NCBI RefSeq assembly: GCF_001429395.1
Contig: NZ_LMJT01000021.1
Coordinates: forward strand, 1 to 58,324
DNA: 58,324 nucleotides
From: Allobosea sp. Root381
Lineage (GTDB): Bacteria; Pseudomonadota; Alphaproteobacteria; Rhizobiales; Beijerinckiaceae
Direction: 5' to 3'
Positions 1 through 10,384 of the stretch are shown here, in pieces. Below the pieces are notes generated by a model. That model was not told the origin of the DNA and did no database searches. It saw only the letters and a program-made list of their open reading frames with translations. The translations under genes and the position numbers were made by a program. Each line of letters starts with the position of its first letter. Positions within the stretch are counted from its first letter, which is position 1.

Positions 1-1278
1 AGCCACGACCTCGCCGACATCGGACACCACCGCCTCCATCGACTGCGCCCGGGCGAGACGCGCCTCAGCCGCTGCCTGCTCCTGGGCCTCAAGCGCGCGA
101 ACGCGCTGGATATTGGCCTGGAAATCGCCGAGCGCGTGGCTGATCGCATCGACCTCGACCATGCCGACCCTGGCCGGAATCTGGGCGTCGTCGGCACCGG
201 ACAGCATCAGTTCGACCGACCGGGCCAGCCGGCCGAGCGGACGGACGACGCCGCGATTGAACAGCAGCACGACGGTCACGACAGCGCCCGTCACCACCAG
301 GATCGCGAGCAGCGAGAGCGCCAAGCGCCAGCCGGCGACCGAAAGATCGGCGTTGATCTCGGCCCGCGCCTGCTCGAAGGCGGCGTCGCGCATCTGCAGA
401 ATGGTCGCGAGCGACTTCTGGGTCCAGGCGCGCCAATCTGCCAGGCTCATGCCGGCAGGCTTGCCCTCGCGAGCCGCCTCATACATCGCGGCATAGGTCC
501 GGGTTTCCTCGTCGCGGAAGCCTGTCTTCGCGCCCTCGATGGCGGCGCGGAGCTGGGGCGTCGCCGCCATCTGCGCCAGCGACTGGTCGACCAGCTCCCA
601 GAGCTGCTCGATGCGGCCGCCCAGGCGGTTGACCTGCGAGATCGCCTCCGGCGTCAGCTTCACGCCACTGCCGACGAACTGGGTATAGTGCACCGAGCGG
701 CTGCCGGCAGCCTCGCGCATCGTGGTCGCCAGCTCTCCGAGCGTCATCGTGTTGCTGACGTCGGGGCTGATCATGCCGATCGTCGCGCCGATGCGCCGCT
801 GCAGCGCGGCCTGCTCGTTCAGCAAAGCGAGCACCGAAGCGCTAAAGGCCTGGGCGGCCTTCGGGTCGCGCTGGTCCCGTGGCTTTGCGCCTTCGACACG
901 CGCCAGACGTCGCGCCTCGCCGAGACGCTGGCCGATCTGCTTCAGCTGATCGGCGATCTCCGGACGCTCGATCAACGAGGTCTCGGCGACGCTTTGCTGC
1001 ATCTGAATGATGCGTGCATCCGTCTCCCGCGCTGCCTCGGCCTCCGCGGCTGCGATCCTGCCGTCGGGGTCCGCGGCCAGGATCACCTGGGTCATCGCGC
1101 CGCGTTCGATCGCGGCCCGCTCGATGACCCGGCTGATGCTCTCCGATGCGACGACCAGGTCGCGGGCCTCGCGGGCGGTGGAAAGCGCCTGCATCTGGTT
1201 GTAAGCGACAAAGCCGCTGGCAAGGATCGCTGCGCCACCGGCCGCGATGGTGCAGATCAGGAAATGCGTTACGCGCAT
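1..1278 (-). CDS. methyl-accepting chemotaxis protein, N-terminal part (cut by window edge)
   Basis: 426 codons are open from an ATG at 1278 to the window edge, so the signalling tail is missing. Visible order: a short cytoplasmic start with a first membrane helix (about residues 5-25), a long mostly helical periplasmic sensor (about 30-310), a second membrane helix (about 315-338, rich in L/V/A), then a HAMP-like segment and the start of a helical cytoplasmic region (MEAVVSDVGEVVA). This layout fits a transmembrane chemoreceptor that passes ligand signals to CheA/CheW. A HAMP histidine kinase is possible because the output domain is not seen. The ligand is unknown. It lies downstream of truB on the same strand, separated by 228 bp with no gene in it. 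In the usual rhizobial order rpsO-pnp would follow truB, so this receptor probably marks a break in the block. Confidence 0.72.
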   Translation of the reverse strand, partial: MRVTHFLICTIAAGGAAILASGFVAYNQMQALSTAREARDLVVASESISRVIERAAIERGAMTQVILAADPDGRIAAAEAEAARETDARIIQMQQSVAETSLIERPEIADQLKQIGQRLGEARRLARVEGAKPRDQRDPKAAQAFSASVLALLNEQAALQRRIGATIGMISPDVSNTMTLGELATTMREAAGSRSVHYTQFVGSGVKLTPEAISQVNRLGGRIEQLWELVDQSLAQMAATPQLRAAIEGAKTGFRDEETRTYAAMYEAAREGKPAGMSLADWRAWTQKSLATILQMRDAAFEQARAEINADLSVAGWRLALSLLAILVVTGAVVTVVLLFNRGVVRPLGRLARSVELMLSGADDAQIPARVGMVEVDAISHALGDFQANIQRVRALEAQEQAAAEARLARAQSMEAVVSDVGEVVA

Positions 1279-1506
1279 GGCGTTGTGTCCCTACGGCCGC
1301 CGCCTCGAATCCGGCACGCAGTCGAGCCGCAACCATGCGGGACTTTCAGGATGCTGGAGCGTTGTCTGGCGGGCATAGCGGGCCGGCCGTTAACGGCGCC
1401 TTTAAGTTCGGGCCCGCGCAGCGCGCCCGAACGGCGATTGCCGTCGCTCCGCAAGCTTCGCGCAAGTTGCGCGGGTCCTGCGAGATCGGCGGCTACTGGG
1501 CGCCGA

Positions 1507-2454
1507 TCAAAGATTGAAGACCCGGTGCGGCACGAATTCGCCCTGGTCGATCATGCCCGTGGCGATGAGGACGCCACCGCAGGTCGTATAGACCGACTGA
1601 CTCTCGACCGGCGCGTCGCGCCCGCGCAGCAGCACGCTCTGGCCGCGCTTCAGCCGGAGCGCCGCGTCGCGATGGACCACGATCTCCGGGATCAGCGTGA
1701 GCGCGGCCTTGACGGGCAGCAGCGCCGCCGCGGCGCTCTCGGTGCTCTCGCGCAGCGCCTCGACGCTGGCGGCATCCGCAATGTCGAACGGGCCGACGCG
1801 GGTGCGTCTCAGATGGGCGACATGGCCGAGGCAGCCGAGCGTGATGCCGAGGTCGCGCGCGATCGCCCGGACATAGGTGCCCTTGCCGCATTCGGCCTCG
1901 AAGGTCGTGGTGGCACCGTCATGCGAGACGATGCGCAGCGCGTCGATCTCGACGGGTCTGGCCTCCAGCACGACGTCCTCGCCGTCGCGCGCGAGATCAT
2001 AAGCGCGCTCGCCGGCGATCTTTATGGCCGAGAATTTGGGGGGCACCTGCTGGATCGTACCCGTGAAGCGCGGCAGCAGCGCCGCGATCGCCGCCTCGTC
2101 GGGGCGCCCATCGGCGGTCGCGATGACCTTGCCCTCGGTGTCGTCCGTATCGGTTTGCGTGCCCCAGGCCACGGTGAACTGATAGGCCTTGCGCCCGTCC
2201 ATCACGAAGGGGACGGTCTTGGTCGCTTCGCCGAGCGCGATCGGCAGCAGGCCGGAGGCGAGCGGGTCGAGCGTGCCGGCATGGCCGGCCTTCTTCGCGG
2301 CAAAGGCGCGCTTGACCACCGCGACCGCGTGGGTCGAGGTCATGCCGACAGGCTTGTCGAGCACCACCCAGCCATGAACGTCACGCCTCTTCGGCCGAGG
2401 CGCGAAGCTCTGCCCCTGCGTTTCGAGCGCATCCGGTGAGGTCGGTTCAGTCAT
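1507..2454 (-). CDS. truB: tRNA pseudouridine(55) synthase TruB
   Basis: 315 aa, normal family length. TruB isomerises U55 to pseudouridine in the T-loop of tRNAs. The signature [12 protein letters not shown] near residue 60 holds the catalytic aspartate, preceded by the [10 protein letters not shown] motif. The C-terminal end (about 240-315) is a PUA-like RNA-binding region. The ATG at 2454 lies inside the end of rbfA (8-base overlap), which implies translational coupling. It is the last gene of the rimP-nusA-ylxR-infB-rbfA-truB run, all on the minus strand. Confidence 0.96.
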   Translation of the reverse strand: MTEPTSPDALETQGQSFAPRPKRRDVHGWVVLDKPVGMTSTHAVAVVKRAFAAKKAGHAGTLDPLASGLLPIALGEATKTVPFVMDGRKAYQFTVAWGTQTDTDDTEGKVIATADGRPDEAAIAALLPRFTGTIQQVPPKFSAIKIAGERAYDLARDGEDVVLEARPVEIDALRIVSHDGATTTFEAECGKGTYVRAIARDLGITLGCLGHVAHLRRTRVGPFDIADAASVEALRESTESAAAALLPVKAALTLIPEIVVHRDAALRLKRGQSVLLRGRDAPVESQSVYTTCGGVLIATGMIDQGEFVPHRVFNL

Positions 2455-2875
2455 CGTCCTGGTCGTCCGGCTGGATCCTGAGCGGCTGCTTCAGGAGATC
2501 CTGGCGCACCTTTTCGGAATGGAGGATGGCGTCGACGCGCTCCGCCTCGGCGAAGCTCTCATCCTGGAGGAAGCGGATATCGGGCGCGAATTTCAGGTTC
2601 ACCCGGTGGGCGATCTCGCCGCGGATATAGCGCTTGTGGTCGTTCAGCGCCTTGAGCACCGGCTTCGCGTCACCGCCGCCGAGGGGCATGATGAAGCAGG
2701 TCGCGAGCTTCAGGTCGGACGACAGGCGCACCTCTGGCACCGTCACGACGTGCTTGGCGAGGACGTCGTCATGGATGTCCCCGCGCGAAAGCATCTCGGC
2801 GAGAGCATGTCGAATGACTTCGCCGATGCGCAATTGCCGCTGCGAAGGGCCGGAAGGTCTTGATGTTTTTGCCAT
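2447..2875 (-). CDS. rbfA: 30S ribosome-binding factor RbfA
   Basis: 142 aa from the ATG at 2875. RbfA is a cold-shock KH-fold protein that binds pre-30S subunits and helps 16S rRNA 5'-end maturation. The motif [17 protein letters not shown] at the start and the central [16 protein letters not shown] stretch are family hallmarks. An in-frame start 20 codons upstream (2935) exists, but the ATG at 2875 has a GGAG-type ribosome site about 10 nt upstream and gives the standard MAKTS start. It is separated from infB by a palindromic repeat (2909-3006) and overlaps truB by 8 bases. Confidence 0.95.
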   Translation of the reverse strand: MAKTSRPSGPSQRQLRIGEVIRHALAEMLSRGDIHDDVLAKHVVTVPEVRLSSDLKLATCFIMPLGGGDAKPVLKALNDHKRYIRGEIAHRVNLKFAPDIRFLQDESFAEAERVDAILHSEKVRQDLLKQPLRIQPDDQDDD

Positions 2876-2908
2876 GGTTCTCGTTCTCCGGGATCGGACC
2901 GGATCAAA

Positions 2909-3006
2909 CGTCGTGGTCGGGCGTGACCCGACCATCTCTTGCAGGATGAGCCGTTGCGCTGTGCTCTGCTCGTCACGAGATGGCCGGGTCGAGCCCGGCC
3001 ATGACG
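2909..3006. repeat. composite palindromic repeat, family A copy 1 (infB/rbfA intercistronic)
   Basis: A 98-bp element that fills most of the infB-rbfA gap. The left unit is a hairpin with arms GGTCGGG / CCCGACC. A spacer follows, then a right unit starting CGTCACGAGATGGCCGGG and closing GCCCGGCCATGACG. The outer ends CGTCGTGG and CCATGACG are inverted copies with one mismatch. A second copy, with the same middle motif CGTCACGAGAT, lies at 46644-46735. Both are REP/BIME-like. Inside a transcript it would fold into two strong hairpins. Confidence 0.8.
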
Positions 3007-3029
3007 TGCTTCTTGGGCAAGCGGACGCC

Positions 3030-5858
3030 TTACAGCGTGCGCTTGATCTCCTCGACGCGGTAGCACTCGATCACGTCGCCGACACGCATGTCCTGGTAGT
3101 TCTCGAAGGACATGCCGCAGTCCTGGCCCGCCACGACTTCCTTGGCGTCATCCTTGAAGCGCTTGAGCTGGGCGAGCTTGCCCTCATGGACCACGACGCC
3201 GTCGCGGATCAGGCGAACATTGGCGCCACGCTCGATCGTGCCATCGCTGACGCGGCAGCCGGCGATCTTGCCGACCTTCGAGACAGCGAAGATCTCGAGG
3301 ATCTGCGCATTGCCGAGCATGGTCTCGCGCAGGGTCGGGGCCAGAAGGCCCGACATCGCCGCTTTTACATCATCCACGAGGTTGTAGATGATGTTGTAGT
3401 AACGGATCTCGACGCCGGCCCGTTCGGCCGCCTCGCGCGCTTCCTTGTGGGCGCGAACGTTGAAGCCGATCACGGCAGCACCCGATGCCTGGGCAAGCGT
3501 GATGTCGGATTCGGTGATCGCGCCGACGCCCGACTGCAGCACGCGAGCGCGCACCTCGTCGTTGCCGACCTTCTCCAGCGTTCCGACGATGGCTTCGACG
3601 GAGCCCTGCACGTCGCCCTTGATGACGAGCGGGAACTCCTTGCGGCCCGCGCCCTCCTTGAGGTCGCGCATCATCTCGGCGAGCGAACGCCCGCCGCCCG
3701 AAGCTCCGCCGCGCACGGCCAGACGCTCGCGGCGCTGGCGCTCGCGATAATCGGTGACCTCGCGAGCGCGCGCCTCGGATTCGACGACCGCCACGCGGTC
3801 GCCGGCCTCAGGCGTGCCGTTGAAGCCGAGAACCTCGACCGGCATGGAGGGCGGAGCCTCCTTGATCTGCGCGCCGGTATCGGTGATGAGCGCGCGCACG
3901 CGGCCCCATTCCGCACCCGCCACGACGATGTCGCCGGTGCGCAGCGTGCCGCGCTGGACGAGCACGGTCGCGACCGGGCCGCGGCCACGGTCGAGCTTGG
4001 CCTCGATGACGGTGCCTTCGGCCGGACGCTCGGGGTTGGCCTTGAGGTCGAGCAGTTCGGCCTGCAGCGCGATCGCCTCGAGCAGCTTGTCGAGGTTCAT
4101 GCGGGTCTTGGCGGAAACCTCGACCTCCAGTGTCTCGCCGCCGAGCGTCTCGACCTGGATCTCGTATTGCAGCAGTTCGGAACGGACCCGGTCGGGGTTT
4201 GCGTCGGACTTGTCGATCTTGTTGATCGCCACGATCAGCGGAACGCCGGCGGCCTTCGCGTGATTGATGGCCTCGACCGTCTGCGGCATGACGCCGTCAT
4301 CGGCCGCGACGACCAGCACGACGACGTCCGTCACCTTGGCGCCGCGGGCGCGCATCGCCGTGAAGGCGGCGTGGCCGGGCGTGTCGATGAAGGTCACCTT
4401 GGCGCCGGACGGCGTCGTCACCTGATAGGCGCCGATATGCTGGGTGATGCCGCCGGCCTCGCCCGAGACGACATGCGTCTGGCGGATCGCGTCGAGCAGC
4501 GAGGTCTTGCCGTGGTCGACATGCCCCATGATCGTCACGACGGCGGGGCGCTGCGCGAGCATCTCGTCGGTGTCAGGCGTGTCGAACAGGCCCTCCTCGA
4601 CGTCGGATTCGGCGACGCGCTTGACGGTGTGACCCATTTCCTCGGCCACCAGCTGGGCCGTGTCGGCGTCGATCACGTCCGTGATCTTGTGCATCGCGCC
4701 CTGCTTCATCAGCAGGCGGATGACGTCGACGCCGCGCTCCGACATGCGGTTCGCGAGTTCCTGGATGGTGATCGTCTCGGGAACGATCACCTCGCGCATC
4801 ACGCGTTCCTTGGCGACATCCGAAGCGCGGTGCCCGGTCATGCGCTGGACGCGGCGGCGGAAGGCGGCGACCGAACGGGTGCGCTCGTCGTCACCACCGG
4901 TCGCGGTGGAGAGCGTCAGGCGGCCGCGCGGCTTTTCGCCGACCTTGGGTGTCTTGGGGGCGGGCACGGGCGCGCCGCGCGGCGGACCGCCGGAAAAACC
5001 GCCGGGACGGCGGAAGGCGGGACGCGCTTCGCCATCATCGGGACGGCTACGCGGGGCAGCGGTCGAGGGCGCCTGGCGTGCCGGGCGAACGACGGCAGGC
5101 TCGGCCGGAGCCGTTGCATCGACGGGGCGCGGCGGCCGCGGTGTATCGAGGCGCGGCGGCCGCGAGTCGAGCCGCGGCGGGCGAGCGCCGACATCGCGCA
5201 TCGGGCTGCGCGGGGCGAAATCGGGACGCGGGCCGGAAGGAGCAGGCCGCGGAGCCTGAACATGGGCGGGAGCCTGGGGAGCGCTCCCTTCGGGCCGCGG
5301 CGCCGGCGGCGCCGACTCGCGCGGCGGCTGCGGAGCCTGGGGCTCGTCCATGCGCTGGCGCGCCGTGCTTTCGGCGCGGCGCTTGCGGTCGTCCTCCTGG
5401 CGGCGGCGCTCCTCTTCCTCGCGTTGGCGAGCAAGGGCGGCTTCACGCTCCTGGCGCTCGCGCTCGAGAGCCATCGCGCGCTGGCGTGCCTCGTCCTCGG
5501 CGATCCGGCGCGCTTCAGCCTCCCGGCTGCGCGAATCCGAGAGTGCGCGCTGACGGGCGTCCTTCTCTTCTTCGGACAGAGTGCGCAGCAGCATGCCGGA
5601 CGCAGGGCGCGCGGGCGGCGCGGCCGGAGCCGGGCGAGGTGCCGCCTGCTGGGGTTGGGGGGCGGCCGGGCGCGGGGGCGCCTGCTCCTTGACCTCGGTA
5701 CCCGGGACGCGGCGCTTGACCTCCACGACGACCTGCTTGGAGCGCCCATGCGAGAAGCTCTGCCGGACAGTGCTCTGCTCGACAGGACGCTTCAAGGTCA
5801 GGGTCTTCGGAGGGCTGACGGTCAAGGTCTTGTCGCCCGGGGTCTTGGTATCGCTCAT
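3030..5858 (-). CDS. infB: translation initiation factor IF-2
   Basis: 942 aa. IF-2 is the GTPase that brings fMet-tRNA to the 30S subunit and drives subunit joining. Domains: an alphaproteobacterial N-terminal piece (1-50), a long disordered linker rich in Pro/Ala/Arg with a charged coiled-coil (about 96-165), a second IF2_N domain (about 358-405), then the G domain with GHVDHGKT (445-452), DTPGHAAF and NKID, followed by the EF-Tu-like domain 2, domain 3 and a C-terminal fMet-binding domain ending [15 protein letters not shown]. The ATG overlaps the stop of the YlxR-like gene by 4 bases (ATGA). The repetitive linker ([13 protein letters not shown] type) is normal for this group. Confidence 0.98.
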   Translation of the reverse strand: MSDTKTPGDKTLTVSPPKTLTLKRPVEQSTVRQSFSHGRSKQVVVEVKRRVPGTEVKEQAPPRPAAPQPQQAAPRPAPAAPPARPASGMLLRTLSEEEKDARQRALSDSRSREAEARRIAEDEARQRAMALERERQEREAALARQREEEERRRQEDDRKRRAESTARQRMDEPQAPQPPRESAPPAPRPEGSAPQAPAHVQAPRPAPSGPRPDFAPRSPMRDVGARPPRLDSRPPRLDTPRPPRPVDATAPAEPAVVRPARQAPSTAAPRSRPDDGEARPAFRRPGGFSGGPPRGAPVPAPKTPKVGEKPRGRLTLSTATGGDDERTRSVAAFRRRVQRMTGHRASDVAKERVMREVIVPETITIQELANRMSERGVDVIRLLMKQGAMHKITDVIDADTAQLVAEEMGHTVKRVAESDVEEGLFDTPDTDEMLAQRPAVVTIMGHVDHGKTSLLDAIRQTHVVSGEAGGITQHIGAYQVTTPSGAKVTFIDTPGHAAFTAMRARGAKVTDVVVLVVAADDGVMPQTVEAINHAKAAGVPLIVAINKIDKSDANPDRVRSELLQYEIQVETLGGETLEVEVSAKTRMNLDKLLEAIALQAELLDLKANPERPAEGTVIEAKLDRGRGPVATVLVQRGTLRTGDIVVAGAEWGRVRALITDTGAQIKEAPPSMPVEVLGFNGTPEAGDRVAVVESEARAREVTDYRERQRRERLAVRGGASGGGRSLAEMMRDLKEGAGRKEFPLVIKGDVQGSVEAIVGTLEKVGNDEVRARVLQSGVGAITESDITLAQASGAAVIGFNVRAHKEAREAAERAGVEIRYYNIIYNLVDDVKAAMSGLLAPTLRETMLGNAQILEIFAVSKVGKIAGCRVSDGTIERGANVRLIRDGVVVHEGKLAQLKRFKDDAKEVVAGQDCGMSFENYQDMRVGDVIECYRVEEIKRTL

Positions 5859-6628
5859 TCTGTGCTCGGTCCTGCCGCGTTCGGTCCAGCCGGTTCGGTC
5901 GTTCGTTGGTCTACGGAATCGTCATCGATCGAGCCGGGGGAAGCCGGCTCATCCGGGTGGATTGCGCCGGCATCGTCCGTCCGGTAGCGGACGAGTCGAC
6001 GCCAGCGGGAGAGGAAACCCTCGGCCGCCGGCCCCGGAGCAAGGGCCGCATGTATCACATGTGCCCGCCCCAACGCCAATTCCAAATCTTCGCCCGCGAA
6101 AATTGACACGACGGGCACTTTGCGCGGCTTCAGGCCGGCCTCCGCGCGGGCCAGTTCGGCCCGCCGGAGGGCTTGGCCGATCTTGCGGCGGCCATCCTCG
6201 GCGCCGTCGCTGGCCTCGATCACCGCTGCGCAGCGCCCGGAGCCGATCACCGCTTCGACCTTGGCGAAACCGGCCTGCACCAGCCCTGCCTTGTTCGACA
6301 TGGCCAGCGCCTGCTGCGCATCCTTCAGCATCAGGCTGTCGATCATCGCAGCCAAATCGGGCGGTACGACGACCTTGGCCTTGAGCGATCGCTCGAAGGC
6401 GCGCCGCTTGATCGCCTCGCCGACCATCGAGGCGCTGAGGCTGATCCAAACGCCTCGACCCGGCAGCTTGCGCCGCAGGTCCGGAACCAGGATGCCGTCC
6501 GGGCCCACCACGAAGCGGATCAGGTCCTCAGGCGCCTTGACCGTCCGCGTGACGACGCAGCTACGCTCCGGACCGTCCTTGCGCTCCGCGCGGGTGCCGC
6601 GCTCGCCGCCTGCTGCGGCCGCTTTCAT
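5855..6628 (-). CDS. YlxR-type RNA-binding protein with L7Ae-like C-terminal domain
   Basis: 257 aa, longer than the stand-alone YlxR of Firmicutes (about 90 aa). The N-terminal half carries the DUF448/YlxR pattern ([28 protein letters not shown]). Residues about 100-190 resemble the ribosomal L7Ae/L30e fold ([19 protein letters not shown]). The last 60 residues are acidic and low complexity. Two-domain proteins like this sit between nusA and infB across alphaproteobacteria. An RNA-binding or ribosome/RNA-polymerase-associated role is likely but not proven. It starts 14 bp after nusA and overlaps infB by 4 bases. Confidence 0.88.
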   Translation of the reverse strand: MKAAAAGGERGTRAERKDGPERSCVVTRTVKAPEDLIRFVVGPDGILVPDLRRKLPGRGVWISLSASMVGEAIKRRAFERSLKAKVVVPPDLAAMIDSLMLKDAQQALAMSNKAGLVQAGFAKVEAVIGSGRCAAVIEASDGAEDGRRKIGQALRRAELARAEAGLKPRKVPVVSIFAGEDLELALGRAHVIHAALAPGPAAEGFLSRWRRLVRYRTDDAGAIHPDEPASPGSIDDDSVDQRTTEPAGPNAAGPSTE

Positions 6629-6642
6629 CGCTTCCGTCCGGC

Positions 6643-8256
6643 TCAGGCCTCGGCCGCCTCGCCAGCGGCCGGAAGGTCGGGCTCAGCGGCCTCCTCAATC
6701 TCTTCAGGCGGCGCCTCGACCCAGCCCGCATGAATGCGAGCGGCCATGACGATCGCCTCTGCATCCTGCCGCGACAGGTCGAAACCATCGAGATAGCCGG
6801 AGTGGCGGGTGGTCTCGCCATCCTTGCGCTCGGTCCAGCCGACGAGATCGTCGGTGGCGCAGCCGGCAAGATCATCGACGGTCTTCACGTCGTTCTCGCC
6901 CAGCGCCACCATCATGGAAGTGGTGATGCCGGCGACCTCGCGCAAGGCGTCCTCGACGCCGAGCGCACGGCGCTTCTCGTCGAACTCGGCCTCGACAGCA
7001 GCGAGATACTCCTGGGCGCGCGACTGGATCTCGGCGCCGGTATCCTCGTCGAAGCCTTCGATCGAGGCCAGCTCGGACGGGTCGACATAGGCGACTTCCT
7101 CGACGCTCCGGAAACCTTCCGAGGCGAGCAACTGGCCGACCGTCTCGTCGACGTTCAGCGCGTTCATGAAGATCTCGGTGCGGCTCAGGAACTCCTTCTG
7201 GCGGCGCTCCGATTCCTCGGCCTCGGTCAGGATGTCGATGTCCCAGCCGGTCAGCTGCGAGGCGAGGCGCACGTTCTGGCCGCGCCGGCCGATGGCGAGC
7301 GAGAGCTGCTCGTCGGGCACCACGACCTCGATCTTGTCGGCTTCCTCGTCGAGCACGACCTTGGCGACTTCCGCCGGCTGCAGCGCATTGACGACGAAGG
7401 TCGCGACATCGGGCGACCACGGGATGATGTCGATCTTCTCGCCCTGCAATTCGCCGACGACGGCCTGAACGCGCGAGCCCCTCATGCCGACGCAGGCGCC
7501 GACCGGGTCGATCGAGGAATCGCGGCTGATGACGGCGATCTTGGCGCGCGAGCCCGGATCGCGGGCGACAGCCTTCACCTCGACGATGCCGTCATAGATT
7601 TCCGGCACTTCCTGGCCGAACAGCTTGGCCATGAACTGCGGATGGGTGCGCGACAGGAAGATCTGCGGACCGCGCGGCTCGCGACGCACGTCGTAGACAT
7701 AGGCCCGCGCCCGGTCGCCGACCTTGAAGGTCTCGCGCGGGATCATCTCGTCGCGGCGGATGATCGCCTCGCCGCGGCCGAGATCGACGAAGACGTTGCC
7801 GTATTCGACGCGCTTGACCGCGCCGTTGACGATCTCGCCGATGCGGTCCTTGTACTCGTCGTACTGGCGATCGCGCTCGGCCTCGCGCACCTTCTGCACG
7901 ATGACCTGCTTGGCCGACTGCGCCGCGATGCGGCCGAAATCGAAGGGCGGCAGCGGATCGGCGATGACATCCCCGACTTGCGCAGCAGGATTGTGGCGCT
8001 TGGCCTCGTCGACGGTGATCTCGACGGCGCCGTTCTCGACCTGGTCAACCACCTGGAGGTGGCGCGCGAGCCGGAGCTCGCCGGTCTTGGTGTTGATCTC
8101 GGCATGGACGTCCGTCTCGGCGCCGTAGCGCGAGCGGGCGGCCTTGGCGATCGCATCCTGCATCGCGTCGACGACGATCTGCCGGTCGATCGACTTCTCG
8201 CGGGCGACCGCGTCCGCGATCTGCAGCAGTTCGAGCCTGTTGGCGCTGACGACCAT
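6643..8256 (-). CDS. nusA: transcription termination/antitermination factor NusA
   Basis: 537 aa. NusA binds RNA polymerase and modulates pausing, termination and antitermination. Domains: an N-terminal RNAP-binding domain (1-130), S1 (about 135-200, [19 protein letters not shown]), two KH domains (about 230-345, [14 protein letters not shown] and [12 protein letters not shown]), then two acidic C-terminal repeats (about 365-500). The ATG at 8256 is preferred over the in-frame GTG at 8265: a GAGGAGG ribosome site lies 10 nt before this ATG but only about 2 nt before the GTG. The protein then begins [11 protein letters not shown], as in relatives. rimP ends 5 bp upstream. Confidence 0.97.
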   Translation of the reverse strand: MVVSANRLELLQIADAVAREKSIDRQIVVDAMQDAIAKAARSRYGAETDVHAEINTKTGELRLARHLQVVDQVENGAVEITVDEAKRHNPAAQVGDVIADPLPPFDFGRIAAQSAKQVIVQKVREAERDRQYDEYKDRIGEIVNGAVKRVEYGNVFVDLGRGEAIIRRDEMIPRETFKVGDRARAYVYDVRREPRGPQIFLSRTHPQFMAKLFGQEVPEIYDGIVEVKAVARDPGSRAKIAVISRDSSIDPVGACVGMRGSRVQAVVGELQGEKIDIIPWSPDVATFVVNALQPAEVAKVVLDEEADKIEVVVPDEQLSLAIGRRGQNVRLASQLTGWDIDILTEAEESERRQKEFLSRTEIFMNALNVDETVGQLLASEGFRSVEEVAYVDPSELASIEGFDEDTGAEIQSRAQEYLAAVEAEFDEKRRALGVEDALREVAGITTSMMVALGENDVKTVDDLAGCATDDLVGWTERKDGETTRHSGYLDGFDLSRQDAEAIVMAARIHAGWVEAPPEEIEEAAEPDLPAAGEAAEA

Positions 8257-8261
8257 GACGC

Positions 8262-8954
8262 TCACTCCTCCTCGTTCTTGTCTTCGTGCGGAGCCGGTCC
8301 GCGGGCTTTCGTGCCCGGTCGGGGTCCCAGCGATTTTCCTCGGCCCTTCCTGGGGCCGGAGATTTCTTCGGCCGCCGGCATCTCGGGCGGCAGGCCGGAC
8401 TTGCCGCGACGCAGCGATTCGGTCACGAGCGCGTCGGTGAGCACCAGCCGGGCATCGGCGATGAGCGTCATCGGAATCGCGACGTCGCGCTCCTCTTCCG
8501 TCCTGGCATCGTCGCGCGACAACAGCGCATTGCCGCCCTCGACGCCGCGCAGGATGCCGCGGAAGCGCTTGCGCCCGTTATGCGCCGGCTCGGTATCGAT
8601 CTTGGCGAGATGCCCGGCCCAGCGGGCGAAATCACCCGCGCGCACCAGCGGCCGGTCGATTCCCGGCGAAGACACCTCGAGGTGATAGGCGGCCTGGATG
8701 GGATCGTCGACGTCGAGCGCCGGCGAGACAGCCTGGCTGACCTCTTCGCAACCCTCGACATTCATCGTGCCGTCGGGCCTCTCGGCCATGATCTGCACGG
8801 TGCAGCCGTTTTGACCGGAGACGCGGACGCGCACCAGCCGATAACCGAGATCGGCGATGGCTGGCTCCACGATCGCAGCCACGCGTCCCGCGACGCCGCT
8901 TTCGACGACGATGCGCCTGTCGTTGTCCTGGTCCGTCGCTGTCGGCTCGTTCAT
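8262..8954 (-). CDS. rimP: ribosome maturation factor RimP
   Basis: 230 aa from the ATG at 8954 (MNEPTATDQ). RimP binds free 30S subunits and assists late 16S rRNA and S19-region assembly. Family motifs are [11 protein letters not shown], the [23 protein letters not shown] core and the second domain [12 protein letters not shown]. The C-terminal tail (about 195-230) is basic/proline-rich and ends in an acidic stretch, common in alphaproteobacteria. The reading frame stays open another 77 codons upstream, but that stretch runs through an intrinsic terminator (9096-9121) and is not similar to RimP. It is the first gene of the rimP-truB operon. Confidence 0.95.
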   Translation of the reverse strand: MNEPTATDQDNDRRIVVESGVAGRVAAIVEPAIADLGYRLVRVRVSGQNGCTVQIMAERPDGTMNVEGCEEVSQAVSPALDVDDPIQAAYHLEVSSPGIDRPLVRAGDFARWAGHLAKIDTEPAHNGRKRFRGILRGVEGGNALLSRDDARTEEERDVAIPMTLIADARLVLTDALVTESLRRGKSGLPPEMPAAEEISGPRKGRGKSLGPRPGTKARGPAPHEDKNEEE

Positions 8955-9289
8955 GTCCTGACTGCCTGTCTGGAGTGGGCAAGGACCCAGCTCCGACCGA
9001 AGGATCGGCAGATGATCGTCGAGACGGGCCGCTTGAAGCGCGGCCGACGCCTGTCCGGCATCATGCCCAGCCTGGCTGGGCTTTAGCCAATAAAAAAGAG
9101 CGGGCCGGCAGGCCCGCTCTTGATCATCGGCTGATACCGAAACCAGAGCTGTTACGCCGTTATTTAATCCGCATCGCTCATGCATGCAAGCGTCCTCGGC
9201 GGTGCGGCGCGCCGGCGCGCTTTCCTCCGGACGCTAACCGGCTGGTCATCCTTCTACGTCATGCTCCTCGCGCCGCGCGTTGTTCGGGG
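8955..9289. other. divergent intergenic region / rimP 5' leader
   Basis: 335 bp between rimP (minus) and the DUF2336 gene (plus). On the minus strand it holds, in order, a weak promoter candidate (TTGCAT at 9189-9184, 16-bp spacer, TTAAAT at 9167-9162), a strong intrinsic terminator (9088-9121), and a GCCCAG/CTGGGC hairpin (9065-9081), then about 110 nt to the rimP start. I could not recognise a promoter for the DUF2336 gene. No RNA gene was recognised. Confidence 0.5.
9088..9121 (-). terminator. intrinsic terminator in the rimP leader (possible attenuator)
   Basis: A perfect 11-bp stem (arms 9096-9106 and 9111-9121, GC-rich with AAGAG/CTCTT ends) with a 4-base loop is followed on the minus strand by TTTTTTATT. 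This is a textbook rho-independent terminator. No minus-strand gene ends upstream of it, since the neighbour is a plus-strand gene. It would therefore cut transcripts that start just upstream (about 9155) and head into rimP, giving an RNA of about 65 nt. Confidence 0.85.
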
Positions 9290-10384
9290 ATGAGTATGAG
9301 TTCTGTCGGTACGCTGTTGCGCGATCTTGAGGCGACGATGCTGCGCGGCTCGGTCTACGACCGAGCCCAGATCGTTTCGCGTCTGACCGATCTGTTCCTG
9401 AGCGCGGCTCCGGCCATGGACGAGGACCAGGTCGGCATTTTCGATGTCGTGATCGGCCGGCTCTCGCGCGCGATCGAGCTGAGGGCCCGGATAGAGCTTT
9501 CGGAGCGACTCGCGCCGGTTCCGAACGCTCCGACGGGGGTAGTCCGGCAGTTGGCGCTCGATGAGATCGCCGTGGCACGTCCCGTCCTGGTCGGTTCGGC
9601 ACGCCTGACCGATCAGGATCTCGTCGCGATTTCGGCGGCCAAGGGGCGAGACCACATGCTCGCGATCACCGAACGGCAGGATCTGGGCGAACCTGTCACT
9701 GATTTCCTGATCCTGCGCGGTGGCCGGGTTGTCACCCACGCCATCGCCGCAAACCACACGGCGCGCTTCTCGCACCATGGCATGGGCGTGCTCGTCATGC
9801 GCGCGGTCCAGGACGACGCCCTGCAGATGGCCCTGGGCGCGCGGCGCGACATTCCAGCCGAGCTCGCCGCCCAGCTGATGGCGGCGGCGAAAAGCTCCGC
9901 CCGTCGCCGCCTGACCGCCAGCCTCGAGCCGGCTCTCGCCGGTGCGGTCGACGGCGCGGTCGAGCGCGGCGCTTTGGCTGTCGCCGCCCAGGCGCAGATC
10001 CGCGGCGATCTCGACACTGTGAACGCGGCGCTGGTCGAGGTCGCTCGCCTGAACGAGGCCGGCGAGCTCGACGAGAACAAGGTAGCAGGCTTCGCCAGGG
10101 CCGGCGCGACCGAGCACGCGATCTGTGCCGTCGCCGTGATGGCCCAGCTCGGGCTGCCGGCGACGGAGCAGATCATCCTCGGCGCCGACCGCGACGCGGT
10201 GCTGATCGTCGCCAGGGGGTTGGGCTGGTCATGGGAGACCACGGCCGCGCTGATCGGCCTGCGCAAGGATTTCGGCAAGTCGGAGCCCGCGATCGAACGG
10301 GCCCGCCAGCATTTCCGCGGCCTCTCCCTGCCGACGGCGCAGCGCGTCCTCGGCTTCCTCAGGATGCGCGACGCGCAGCAGTGA
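9290..10384 (+). CDS. DUF2336 domain-containing protein
   Basis: 364 aa if started at the ATG at 9290. A second ATG two codons on (9296) has the GGGGA ribosome site 5 nt upstream and is equally likely. It is soluble, almost all alpha-helical and rich in Ala/Leu/Arg, with repeated patterns such as ELAAQLMAAAKSSARRRL and AICAVAVMAQLGLPATEQ, as in alphaproteobacterial DUF2336 proteins. No signal peptide or membrane helix is seen and the function is unknown. It stands alone on the plus strand within a minus-strand ribosome/tRNA block, and its last 26 bases overlap the convergent 3' end of trmB. Confidence 0.85.
   Translation: MSMSSVGTLLRDLEATMLRGSVYDRAQIVSRLTDLFLSAAPAMDEDQVGIFDVVIGRLSRAIELRARIELSERLAPVPNAPTGVVRQLALDEIAVARPVLVGSARLTDQDLVAISAAKGRDHMLAITERQDLGEPVTDFLILRGGRVVTHAIAANHTARFSHHGMGVLVMRAVQDDALQMALGARRDIPAELAAQLMAAAKSSARRRLTASLEPALAGAVDGAVERGALAVAAQAQIRGDLDTVNAALVEVARLNEAGELDENKVAGFARAGATEHAICAVAVMAQLGLPATEQIILGADRDAVLIVARGLGWSWETTAALIGLRKDFGKSEPAIERARQHFRGLSLPTAQRVLGFLRMRDAQQ

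Noticed and set aside
136..2439. 767-codon open frame on the plus strand
   Set aside because: It lies opposite the chemoreceptor and truB. The composition (Asp, His, Arg, Leu rich, no domains) is that of an antisense shadow in GC-rich DNA.
2634..5987. 1117-codon open frame on the plus strand opposite infB
   Set aside because: IF-2 on the minus strand is certain. The antisense frame is open only because of the high GC third positions; no motifs.
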